Source of the DNA: UBA6168 sp039819485
GTDB lineage: Bacteria; Bacteroidota; Bacteroidia; Chitinophagales; Saprospiraceae
Reading direction: 5' to 3'
Assembly: GCA_039819485.1 (NCBI GenBank)
Contig: JBCBRY010000019.1
Span: 31,115-95,114 of the forward strand
DNA length: 64,000 nt
Shown: positions 17,571 through 25,634 of the stretch, piece after piece
Layout of the letters: each line of letters begins with the position of its first letter
Position numbering within the stretch: position 1 is the stretch's first letter
Made by a program: the position numbers and the translations under genes
Notes under the pieces: model-generated
What the model was told of the DNA's origin: nothing
Seen by the model: only the letters and a program-made list of their open reading frames with translations
The model's database searches: none

Positions 17571-17660
17571 GAGGAGTCAGGGGTTAGGAGGAGTCAGGGG
17601 TCAGGAGTCAGGAGTCAGGTTCAATCTTTTGGCCTGACTCCTGACCCCTCAAAAAAACAA
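17571..17660. repeat. GTCAGG-type repeats with inverted arm
   Basis: Tandem GGAGTCAGGGGTCAGG units; AGGGGTCAGGAGTCAGG (17596-17612) pairs with CCTGACTCCTGACCCCT (17633-17649). A similar block lies at 18535-18612. Confidence 0.65.
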
Positions 17661-17718
17661 AAGCCCAAAAGAAACAAGCTTTCCAAAAAGCGGTTATTAT
17701 CATGAGAAATAAATTATC

Positions 17719-18534
17719 ATGAATACGAAATTGCCTTTTTTGGAACAGATATACCTGGCACACCAGTCACCAAAGACGTTGCCGGGTGTGGAAGAAGTGG
17801 AAAGCTTTCTCTCCCATTTATTGCAGTTCCTTTTCCCCGAACTGAACGACCAGCGGCTCAGTAGCCGCCTGGCTGTGGAGACACACTTTAAAATGCTCCA
17901 CCTCGATTTTCAAAATCTTTTATATAAAACCGAAGCCTGCGACAAGTCGGGCGTGCGCAGTGTCTGCAATCAGTTTTTCAAAAGACTGGAGGGTGTCTAT
18001 GAGCTTTGCCTGGAAGACAGTGAGGCCATTCTGCAAGGTGACCCTGCTGCGGTGGATACCCGTGAAGTCATCCGCACCTATCCCGGTTTTTACGCCATCG
18101 CTGTCTATCGGATCGCCCATTTGCTGCTGACCCTGGATGTGCCGTACCTGCCAAGGATCTTCACCGAATTGGTGCATAGTAAGACCGGTATCGACATCCA
18201 TCCCGGCGCCCGCATTGGCCGTCGCTTTTGCATCGATCACGGAACAGGAGTCGTTATTGGCGAAACTACTGACATCGGCAACGACGTGAAGCTCTATCAG
18301 GGCGTTACATTGGGTGCATTGAGCGTCAGCAAATCGCAGGCAAAACAAAAAAGGCACCCGACCTTGGAAGATGGCGTGATCATCTATGCCGAGGCAACCA
18401 TACTGGGTGGAGAGACGGTCATCGGCACCAAAAGCATCATTGGCGGCAACGTCTGGCTGACACAGAGTGTACCGCCCCATTCCAAAGTTTACTATTCTCC
18501 CGGCGGCCATATGCGGCAGAAAGTCGTTAATTGA
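17719..18534 (+). CDS. cysE: Serine O-acetyltransferase
   Basis: 271 residues; acetylates L-serine with acetyl-CoA to give O-acetylserine, the first committed step of cysteine synthesis. The C-terminal half is a left-handed beta-helix of hexapeptide repeats with the family signature GIDIHPGARIGRRFCIDHGTG, VVIGETTDIGNDVKLYQGVTLGA and IIGGNVWLTQSVPPHS. The N-terminal helical domain is longer than in E. coli CysE, as in the EpsC-like group of Bacteroidota. cysM lies 91 bp downstream, so they form a functional pair with a hairpin repeat between them. Confidence 0.93.
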   Translation: MNTKLPFLEQIYLAHQSPKTLPGVEEVESFLSHLLQFLFPELNDQRLSSRLAVETHFKMLHLDFQNLLYKTEACDKSGVRSVCNQFFKRLEGVYELCLEDSEAILQGDPAAVDTREVIRTYPGFYAIAVYRIAHLLLTLDVPYLPRIFTELVHSKTGIDIHPGARIGRRFCIDHGTGVVIGETTDIGNDVKLYQGVTLGALSVSKSQAKQKRHPTLEDGVIIYAEATILGGETVIGTKSIIGGNVWLTQSVPPHSKVYYSPGGHMRQKVVN

Positions 18535-18612
18535 GGGATCAGGGATCAGGAGTCAGGGGTCAGGGGTCAGGTTTTGATTTGCTGACCCCTGACTCCTGAC
18601 CCCCGACTCCTC
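18535..18612. repeat. GTCAGG-type inverted repeat between cysE and cysM
   Basis: Tandem CAGGGGTCAGG units pair with GACCCCTGACTCCTGACCCC. Closely similar to the block at 17571-17660; likely a hairpin in the intergenic mRNA. Confidence 0.65.
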
Positions 18613-18625
18613 AAACCCTCAATTC

Positions 18626-19516
18626 ATGAAAAAAAAGTCCATCGCCAAGCTCATCGGCAATACTCCTTTGGTAAGAATCAACCTCCCTGAAATCCCCAAG
18701 CACGTCAAACTGTACGGCAAGCTTGAAGGGAACAACCCCGGCGGCAGTGTCAAGGATCGCCCAGCGTACAACATGATCAAAGAAGCTTTACGGCGGCAGG
18801 AGATCGACAAAAAGACCCGCTTAGTGGAAGCCACCAGTGGCAATACAGGTATTGCACTGGCCATGGTCGCTTCTTCTTTTGGGCTCGACATGACCCTGCT
18901 CATGCCAGCCACTGCCACCAAAGAACGGGTGGACACCATGCGGGCCTACGGTGCCAAGGTAATCTTGACCGACAAAAACAAAACCATTGAATACTCGCGG
19001 GAGGTGGCGGACGAGATGGTGGAAAAAGAAGGATATGTAATGCTCAACCAATTTGCCAACCCTGACAACTTCCGGGCGCATTATAAGACCACCGGCCCCG
19101 AAATCTGGAAAGACACTGAAAAGAAAATTACCCACTTCATTTCGAGCATGGGCACTACTGGTACCATCATGGGCACGTCTATGTTTTTAAAAAAGAAAGA
19201 TCCGAATATCCAAATTATCGGAGCGCAGCCAGAAGAGGGCTCTCGCATTCCGGGCATCCGCAAGTGGTCGCCGGAGTTTTTGCCGAAAATATACGATCCG
19301 GCACGAGTCGATGAAATTCGTTATGTCAATCGGGACGACGCCGCAGCCATGACTCGGCGGCTGGCGGCGGAGTGCGGCATTTTCGCGGGCATGAGCAGTG
19401 GCGGGGCAACTACCATTGCCGTGCGACTGGCGCAGGAACTGAAAGAAAAGTCTTTGCTGGTTTGCATTTTATGTGACCGGGGAGACCGGTATCTAAGCTC
19501 GGATTTATTCATGTGA
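18626..19516 (+). CDS. cysM: Cysteine synthase B
   Basis: 296 residues; PLP enzyme making L-cysteine from O-acetylserine and sulfide or thiosulfate. Motifs: IGNTPLVRI, EGNNPGGSVKDRPAYNM with the PLP-binding Lys, EATSGNTGIALAM (substrate loop), SSMGTTGTIMG (PLP phosphate loop) and GIFAGMSSGGA. The NNPGGSVKDRPA form and the length fit CysM better than CysK. Its neighbour cysE supplies the substrate. Confidence 0.93.
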   Translation: MKKKSIAKLIGNTPLVRINLPEIPKHVKLYGKLEGNNPGGSVKDRPAYNMIKEALRRQEIDKKTRLVEATSGNTGIALAMVASSFGLDMTLLMPATATKERVDTMRAYGAKVILTDKNKTIEYSREVADEMVEKEGYVMLNQFANPDNFRAHYKTTGPEIWKDTEKKITHFISSMGTTGTIMGTSMFLKKKDPNIQIIGAQPEEGSRIPGIRKWSPEFLPKIYDPARVDEIRYVNRDDAAAMTRRLAAECGIFAGMSSGGATTIAVRLAQELKEKSLLVCILCDRGDRYLSSDLFM

Positions 19517-19535
19517 AACGGACGGCCAGCCCGTG

Positions 19536-20630
19536 CTACTTTATTTCAAACGGAATTTCTAAAACCCCTTCTGCCTGGTTTATTTTTTCCGCTTCATATT
19601 TTTCGTCAAATAACCTGATTAAGTTATTACCCGCCAGGTCTTCTATTTTTTCACTGACCATTAAAAAGTATTTTCCTTTTTGCCAATATCGCTCCGGATA
19701 AAAATCCCATTGCAGTTCATTGGAAACAATGGCGATGGCTCCCGGCACGGTACGGCCTTTTTCATCGACCACTCCGATGCCAGAATACAAAGTGCCGTAA
19801 TCCATATATTCATTAAACCTTATTTTTAAAGGACAGCTGGGTTCCGGCGGGAATTTAATTTCCCATTTTTCCACATTGGGCTTTTCCCGGTCGGCAGCGG
19901 AGATATACATTTTTTTTTCAAAATCTTTTTCCATTATACGGCCATGGGCGTCTTTCATTTTTTTTGAAACGACTAATTTATATTCCCCTTCTTCCTTGAG
20001 GGGTGGTCCGAGGAGCTCATGAGGTGCCAGTTCTTTTTTGATCCGTCCCGGATCGAACCAAAGAGTCAACCTCTGCTGGCTGCTATCCCATAGTGGCGGT
20101 TTAATTTCGAGGAAAGGTTCTCTTACTTCCACTTCATTCGCCGAAAACAATTTAATGTGTTCATAAACGTCTCCCAATCCCATCGGGCCGGAAAATTGAA
20201 TATACATTTTCAATAAATTAGCAGGCACCCGGTTAATGGAAGGAAAACATTCAGCGACGGAAACGACCGGGGACTTTTTTAAAGAGGGAATTAAAACTGA
20301 TTTAATTATTTTTTGCTTACCAGTTATTTCAACAACATATTTTTTGCTTTGTAAAAAAGGAAAACGAGGTCTAAAATAAATAGTATTTTTTTGTGCAATA
20401 AATTCTCCCAGCATGGGCGGTAAATCTTTTCTGTTTAAATCGTATAATTCTTTTAAATAAATTTTAATTAAATCATTTTCTAAAACATTTTTTATTTCAT
20501 TTTTATTTAATCCGGATATTTTGATTGCACCAAAAAAAACATTGTTTTTTTCAGCAATAAATGCTACCTCCTGTGGGAATAAAAAAGAGGGCAGTAAAAC
20601 AAAAAATAATATTGAAACTAAGTTTTTCAT
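19536..20630 (-). CDS. Secreted protein with Ig-like (SbsA-type) domains, unknown function
   Basis: 364 residues with a signal peptide (LVSILFFVLLPSFLFPQ). The central and C-terminal parts look like bacterial Ig-like repeats: INRVPANLLKMYIQFSGPM, RLTLWFDPGRIKKEL, YKLVVSKKMKDAHG, PLKIRFNEYMDYGTLYSGI and YFLMVSEKIEDLAGN. No sorting domain or catalytic motif is seen. It is coded 74 bp downstream of another secreted protein on the same strand, with a strong hairpin between them. I do not recognise its role. Confidence 0.7.
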   Translation of the reverse strand: MKNLVSILFFVLLPSFLFPQEVAFIAEKNNVFFGAIKISGLNKNEIKNVLENDLIKIYLKELYDLNRKDLPPMLGEFIAQKNTIYFRPRFPFLQSKKYVVEITGKQKIIKSVLIPSLKKSPVVSVAECFPSINRVPANLLKMYIQFSGPMGLGDVYEHIKLFSANEVEVREPFLEIKPPLWDSSQQRLTLWFDPGRIKKELAPHELLGPPLKEEGEYKLVVSKKMKDAHGRIMEKDFEKKMYISAADREKPNVEKWEIKFPPEPSCPLKIRFNEYMDYGTLYSGIGVVDEKGRTVPGAIAIVSNELQWDFYPERYWQKGKYFLMVSEKIEDLAGNNLIRLFDEKYEAEKINQAEGVLEIPFEIK

Positions 20631-20639
20631 TTTTTATTT

Positions 20640-20694
20640 AACACCTAAGCACATAGATATTTTATAAAATAAATATTCTATGTGCTTAGGTGTT
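20640..20694 (-). terminator. Strong terminator hairpin
   Basis: AACACCTAAGCACATAG (20640-20656) pairs perfectly with CTATGTGCTTAGGTGTT (20678-20694), and the AT-rich inner part extends the stem. It immediately follows the stop codon of the minus-strand gene ending at 20704. Confidence 0.8.
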
Positions 20695-20703
20695 AAAAGC
20701 AAA

Positions 20704-21855
20704 TCAGGACCGGCGAATCCGCATCGACCGTAACGCCAGCGTTCCATTCGGCTGTCGCTGCAGTAGCAAAATATTATTACTGTTTAAATTGTCGATCTGC
20801 GTAATTCCCTGGCCCGACAATACATCGTGATCCAGGCCGATGGTGTATGCCCCTTCCGGCATGGGCTCGGTCAACCCCTTTTCTCCCACATCAATTTTTG
20901 CCGGGTTGATGCGGATCAGGGTTTTGTTCGAATTGGACATGAGCAGCATCGGCTGATCTCCACTCTTATAAGAAATGATATCAATCGGCATATTGCCGGA
21001 GCCAAATTCGGCCAGTGTTTTACTGACTACATGTTTGCCCGGTTTCAGGTCATTCACCGGAATGCTGACAAAAGGGGTACAGGTATAACCTGCCAAAATA
21101 TACTTTTGACCGTTCATCGTGTAAGGCACCAGTGTCCGGATGGGCGCTTCGGTTTCCCATTTTTTATGAGCGACATGGTACACCTCGATGGTAGAATAAC
21201 TGGTCTTTTTGTTGAACGGAAAATCCATAATCCGCAGAGCAGACGCAAATTCCTCGTTGCTCAGACCTGCCACGTACAACTTGCGGTCATCGTACGCAAT
21301 GTCGGTAATGGCATCGGTGCGGTAGTCACTCTTCCGCCAGCTTTCCGTGCCGGGTTCAATGACTTTGGGCACCTCTGCGTAGGAGTGGTAAATACTCTCG
21401 AGCGACACTTCCTCCATGCTGCCGTCCGGTTTTATCTTTATTAAAATGGTTGCGTTGGCGATGTCGTTGGCCATCCGCCAGTACCCCAGTTGCATGGCAT
21501 CGGCACGGGACACGGCGAGGTAAATATTTTGCGAAATAGGGTTCACGGCCATGTCGTGAATGAGCACTTCTTTTGGCCCGACACCGAGGGCACTGCCCAG
21601 CTTGGTCTCTACGTCTTCCATCGCAAAGCGCTCGGTCGATTCATTTTTCTCGCGGTCGTTCAGGTCGAGGGCATAAATGTTACCGCCTTTGGAATCGCCC
21701 ACAAACAGGATGCCTTCCGGGCCAAAGGTCAAAACACTCATGGACTGGATTGCTGCTTTTCCAGTGGTAAAATTTTTGGTCAGTTCTTCATAGTTTTCGG
21801 CAAAGGCCAGGCAGCCAACTGCCAGGAAAAGGAGGGACAAAATAAATTTTTTCAT
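20704..21855 (-). CDS. Secreted beta-propeller-like protein, unknown function
   Basis: 383 residues with a signal peptide (LSLLFLAVGCLAFAE). The body has propeller-like blades: LTFGPEGILFVGDSKGGNIYALDL, IHDMAVNPISQNIYLAVSR, ITDIAYDDRKLYVAGLSN, KYILAGYTCTPFVSIPV and MLLMSNSNKTLIRINP. No heme, PQQ or metal motif was recognised, and no T9SS domain. It probably acts in the periplasm. The single cysteine pair is not conserved in an obvious motif. Confidence 0.65.
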   Translation of the reverse strand: MKKFILSLLFLAVGCLAFAENYEELTKNFTTGKAAIQSMSVLTFGPEGILFVGDSKGGNIYALDLNDREKNESTERFAMEDVETKLGSALGVGPKEVLIHDMAVNPISQNIYLAVSRADAMQLGYWRMANDIANATILIKIKPDGSMEEVSLESIYHSYAEVPKVIEPGTESWRKSDYRTDAITDIAYDDRKLYVAGLSNEEFASALRIMDFPFNKKTSYSTIEVYHVAHKKWETEAPIRTLVPYTMNGQKYILAGYTCTPFVSIPVNDLKPGKHVVSKTLAEFGSGNMPIDIISYKSGDQPMLLMSNSNKTLIRINPAKIDVGEKGLTEPMPEGAYTIGLDHDVLSGQGITQIDNLNSNNILLLQRQPNGTLALRSMRIRRS

Positions 21856-22205
21856 TTGTAAAATAGTGATTTAGTTAAGTAGTGGTCGGTGATTATTTTT
21901 TATGGATAGTATTAAAGTGAAGGACTTTTTTTGTTTTTAATGGCTGCATAAAAATAGTGATTATTTTAGTACCTGCTGTTTCCTGATCATGGTTTCAATA
22001 AGTAATTTGTGCAGCGGGCGGTGAGTGGCAAAATTGGTGGGTGCGGGGGCGGCATGGTGTTAAGCATTTATTTTGCCTTGATTTTAGTTTCTTTTTTAGC
22101 TAAAAAAGAAACTAAAATCAAGGCAAAATAAACTCGCTCCGCTCAAACCGTTTTTTGACGGGCCTCCCGCTAAGAGAGTGTACAAAGGAAAGTTACCTTT
22201 ACCTC
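21856..22205. other. Divergent intergenic region with long palindrome
   Basis: This 350-bp region separates divergent genes. It is AT-rich apart from a short GC stretch and holds the perfect palindrome at 22067-22132. No gene is visible. Confidence 0.5.
22067..22132. repeat. 66-bp perfect palindrome, no spacer
   Basis: The 33-nt arm 22067-22099 is the exact reverse complement of 22100-22132, with AGCT at the centre. It can form a cruciform in DNA or a very long hairpin in RNA. Confidence 0.9.
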
Positions 22206-23375
22206 ATGCAAAAAAGACCATTTCACATTTTACCCATCATCGTCTTTGCCCAGTTTGCCGGCACCTCTTTATGGTTTGCCGGTAATGCGGTTGCGAGAGA
22301 TTTATGGACCGCGTTGAATTTGACCGTTGGCAGTGTGGGCGATATTACTTCGGCAGTACAATTGGGGTTTATTGCCGGCACCCTGGTTTTTGCCGTCCTG
22401 TCCATTGCCGACCGTTTTTCACCGACCAGGGTTTTTCTGTTTTCTGCATTGGCCGGTGCCTTATTTAATGTGTCGGTTATCTGGCTGGCCAAAGATTTAT
22501 TTTCATTGTTAAGCCTTCGGTTTTTGACAGGATTTTTTTTAGCCGGTATTTATCCTGTTGGCATGAAGATCTCGGCCGACTGGTATGAAAAAGGATTGGG
22601 CAAAGCGCTGGGATACCTGGTAGGCGCATTGGTTTTTGGCACTGCATTTCCACATTTCTTAAAAGCATTTTCGGGCGGCCTGGCCTGGGAAAACATTTTA
22701 ACAACCACCTCCATATTAGCCACGCTGGGCGGGGTATTAATTTATTTTTTGGTCGGTGACGGCCCCTATCGCAAAGCAGCACCAAAATTTGAATGGGGTG
22801 CAATCCCGAAAATTTTTTCCTATAAAAAATTCCGGGCTGCCGCTTTTGGTTATTTTGGGCATATGTGGGAGTTGTATGCAATGTGGACTTTTGTGCCGAT
22901 TCTTTTAAATGATTTTTTTATCAGGAATCACATCATCGCCCCGGTATCACTTTGGTCTTTTATAATCATCGGAATGGGCGGTTTTGGTTGTATCATGGGC
23001 GGCTATATTTCCTTAAAAAAGGGCAGTGCCAAAGTGGCCTCCGGAATGTTATTGGCATCGGGCATTATTTGCCTGATTTCTCCATATTTATTTGTTTTAC
23101 CAACGAATTTATTTTTGCTCGTCTTAATTATCTGGGGTTTTTCCGTTGTGGGCGACAGCCCTCAGTTTTCAACCATCGTTGCACAGACCGCACCGAAAGA
23201 ATACATCGGCACTGCATTGACCATTGTTAATTGCATCGGGTTTGCCCTGACGATTTTCAGCATTCAATTATTGGTTTTTTTACAAAACAAAATTGGTGTC
23301 CATTTATATTATTTGTTTTTGTTGCCGGGGCCCATCTTTGGGTTATGGAGTATGCGGACTTTTTTTAGAAAATAA
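22206..23375 (+). CDS. MFS transporter
   Basis: 389 residues from the ATG at 22206 (an upstream in-frame start adds 17 poorly supported residues). About 12 hydrophobic segments, with the MFS loop after TM2 (IADRFSPTRVFL) and motifs such as GFFLAGIYPVGMKISADWYEKG and FSVVGDSPQFSTIVAQTAP. It is a single-domain permease of the inner membrane. The substrate is not readable; the PVGMKI/GDSPQFS pattern is seen in a Bacteroidota/Proteobacteria group of uncharacterised MFS proteins. Confidence 0.88.
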   Translation: MQKRPFHILPIIVFAQFAGTSLWFAGNAVARDLWTALNLTVGSVGDITSAVQLGFIAGTLVFAVLSIADRFSPTRVFLFSALAGALFNVSVIWLAKDLFSLLSLRFLTGFFLAGIYPVGMKISADWYEKGLGKALGYLVGALVFGTAFPHFLKAFSGGLAWENILTTTSILATLGGVLIYFLVGDGPYRKAAPKFEWGAIPKIFSYKKFRAAAFGYFGHMWELYAMWTFVPILLNDFFIRNHIIAPVSLWSFIIIGMGGFGCIMGGYISLKKGSAKVASGMLLASGIICLISPYLFVLPTNLFLLVLIIWGFSVVGDSPQFSTIVAQTAPKEYIGTALTIVNCIGFALTIFSIQLLVFLQNKIGVHLYYLFLLPGPIFGLWSMRTFFRK

Positions 23376-23812
23376 AATTTGATTTTAAAATCAGCACCGG
23401 TGCCGGACTGTGTCCTGAGGCAATAAATAATTTTTGCACAAAAAAATCAGGGTGAATAATTTTGAAATACCTTACACCAGCTTTAGTGAAATAAAAGAGT
23501 CCTTTAAAATAATTAATTCCAATGCATGTCCTCCCCCCGGCCCGCTCCAAAGGGGGAGAAAAGAACGTGCCTGTCTTCCCTTTGGGGCGGGCCGGGGGGC
23601 GGACATGCAATCTTAAAAAATGACCATTCTTGATTTATGGACAAATCTGATATTAAAATATCTTTCAATTTGACAATTTCATAATTACCTCCTACTTTTA
23701 GCAAAATTTTATCTACGAACTCTCTGCCTCCTTATAGCGACCTTCATTGTAATACTTCATTTTTTGGTTCCGGATTCATTTGATTTAATTAAAAACTTTC
23801 AAACCTTTTCAC
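23376..23812. repeat. Intergenic region with long GC-rich inverted repeat
   Basis: An inverted repeat spans 23523-23609: TGCATGTCC plus a GC-rich block (TCCCCCCGGCCCGCTCCAAA) pairs with its complement ending in GGACATGCA, around a loop with AAAAGAACGTGCC. A related unit lies at 59084-59133. The rest is AT-rich with no gene seen. Confidence 0.7.
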
Positions 23813-25549
23813 ATGAAAAATTTTACTGTGGCGGATTATCTATTGGTCCGCCTCCGCCAACTGGATGTTGAGCACGTCTTCCAGATTCCTGGAGATTACG
23901 TCGCGCATTTCACGCAGGCCCTCGAAAAGCAAGGGCCCAGGATCGGCATCAATGCCATCGGTGCGGCCAACGAACTGGACGCTGCTTACGCAGCCGATGG
24001 CTATGCCCGTATTCGAGGGCTGGGTGCAGTGTCCCTGCAGTTTGGGGTGAGCACTTTTAGTGCCTTGAACGCCATCGCCGGGGCATATGTCGAACGGGCG
24101 CCCGTGGTGGTGATCAGTGCCAGCCCTTCCTGGGAGGACCGTCACGTTACCAACATGTACGGCGTACTCTACCACCATTCGACCGGCAACCTGAATGCGG
24201 ACCAACAGGTGTTTGAGCAAGTCACCGTCGACTCGGCCATGCTGGACAATGCCGCCGATGCGCCGGAAATTATTGACCGGGTGCTGACCTCGGCCATTAC
24301 AGAGAAGCGGCCCGTTTACCTCGCTGCTTTTAAGGAAATCTGGGGTTTTCCCTGCAAGCCGCCCGGAAAGCGGAAATTAAAACCCATCAAAAAAGAAAGC
24401 AATCCCAGATTTCTGGAGGAAGCCGTGGAAGCTGCCTTCGCCATGATCGAAAAGGCTGAATTTCCGGTCATCTTTGCAGGGGTCGAACTCCTCCGTTTTG
24501 ACCTGACCCACCTGCTGAGCAAGCTGATCAAGAAGAGTGGTTTCCTGTTCACGACTACTTCGCTTGGCAAAACCGTTTTGAGCGAAAAGCACAAAGGATT
24601 CGTCGGCACCTACTCCGACCTAGCCGCCGTACCCGGCACACTGGAAGTCATCAACAAGGCAGATTGCTTTATCACTCTCGGAACAATCATCACTGACGAC
24701 TACCTCGACTTCATTTCCAAAGACTACGGCAAGATGATCCGGGTCGATACCATACACAGCCGCGTCGGCTGGACCCCCTACCCCGACGTGACGATGGAGG
24801 ATTTCATGAAGGAACTGATCAAGTGTTTCAAAAAGCCTGATTACCCAAAAAATTTCAAGGCGCCCAAGCCACCCAAATGGCCGGAGCCCTGGGTATCGAA
24901 TATCGACCCGAAGTACGCCAAGGACAAAGATGTCCTGACCTACAACCGATTTTTCCAACACAGCATGGCCTTCCTGCACAAGCATAAAATGATGGACGAT
25001 ATCATCATGAACTTTGGCATCAGCAGTGCCATGTACGCCGGCACAAATGTGTTTGGCCTTTCCCAAAATAGTTTTATTGCCTCGGCAGCCTGGCAGTGCA
25101 TTGGCTTCGGAACGGGTGTGGCGTTAGGCGTGCAACTGGGCAGCGACAACAAGAAACGCGCTTGGACCATTCCAGGCGACGGCGGTTTCATGATGATTTG
25201 CCAGTCGTTGTCCACACAGGCGCGAAACAAACTCAATGCCGTCACTTTTGTCATGAGCAACGGCGTGTATGCCATTGAACAGGTGTACGTGAACATCAAA
25301 GCTTTTAACCCGAACAAAAAAGGCCAGCCACCATTCGACAATTTCGACATCCTGGCCGACTGGGATTATGTGAGCCTGGCCAAAGGCTTCGGGGCCAAAG
25401 GCTACCGCGTGACCAATGTGCAGGAGCTGAACGAGTGCCTGCACGAGATCAAGGACCTGAAAGACGTGCCCGCTCTGGTAGAAGTTGTCATCCCTAAACT
25501 GGATTTGGCAGGTCAGATGAACAAGTTGTACCAGTCCGCTTTGCAGTAG
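23813..25549 (+). CDS. ThDP-dependent 2-oxo acid decarboxylase (pyruvate/indolepyruvate decarboxylase-like)
   Basis: 578 residues with the three-domain ThDP fold. The cofactor-activating Glu54 lies in AANELDAAYAADGYARI. HH at 121-122 (LYHHSTGN) matches the twin histidines specific to pyruvate, indolepyruvate and phenylpyruvate decarboxylases. The diphosphate site is PGDGGFMM near residue 455, ending in SNGVYAIE. It should convert a 2-oxo acid to an aldehyde and CO2. The gene 86 bp downstream encodes an amino acid oxidase-like flavoprotein that could supply the oxo acid. Antisense frames inside it are artefacts of base composition. Confidence 0.88.
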   Translation: MKNFTVADYLLVRLRQLDVEHVFQIPGDYVAHFTQALEKQGPRIGINAIGAANELDAAYAADGYARIRGLGAVSLQFGVSTFSALNAIAGAYVERAPVVVISASPSWEDRHVTNMYGVLYHHSTGNLNADQQVFEQVTVDSAMLDNAADAPEIIDRVLTSAITEKRPVYLAAFKEIWGFPCKPPGKRKLKPIKKESNPRFLEEAVEAAFAMIEKAEFPVIFAGVELLRFDLTHLLSKLIKKSGFLFTTTSLGKTVLSEKHKGFVGTYSDLAAVPGTLEVINKADCFITLGTIITDDYLDFISKDYGKMIRVDTIHSRVGWTPYPDVTMEDFMKELIKCFKKPDYPKNFKAPKPPKWPEPWVSNIDPKYAKDKDVLTYNRFFQHSMAFLHKHKMMDDIIMNFGISSAMYAGTNVFGLSQNSFIASAAWQCIGFGTGVALGVQLGSDNKKRAWTIPGDGGFMMICQSLSTQARNKLNAVTFVMSNGVYAIEQVYVNIKAFNPNKKGQPPFDNFDILADWDYVSLAKGFGAKGYRVTNVQELNECLHEIKDLKDVPALVEVVIPKLDLAGQMNKLYQSALQ

Positions 25550-25634
25550 CCCGGACGGTCAGTCCGGACACCACAACTGTAGCTCGGATTGTCAATCCGA
25601 GTAACATTTTAAAAACAATTAAATTAATTTCAAC

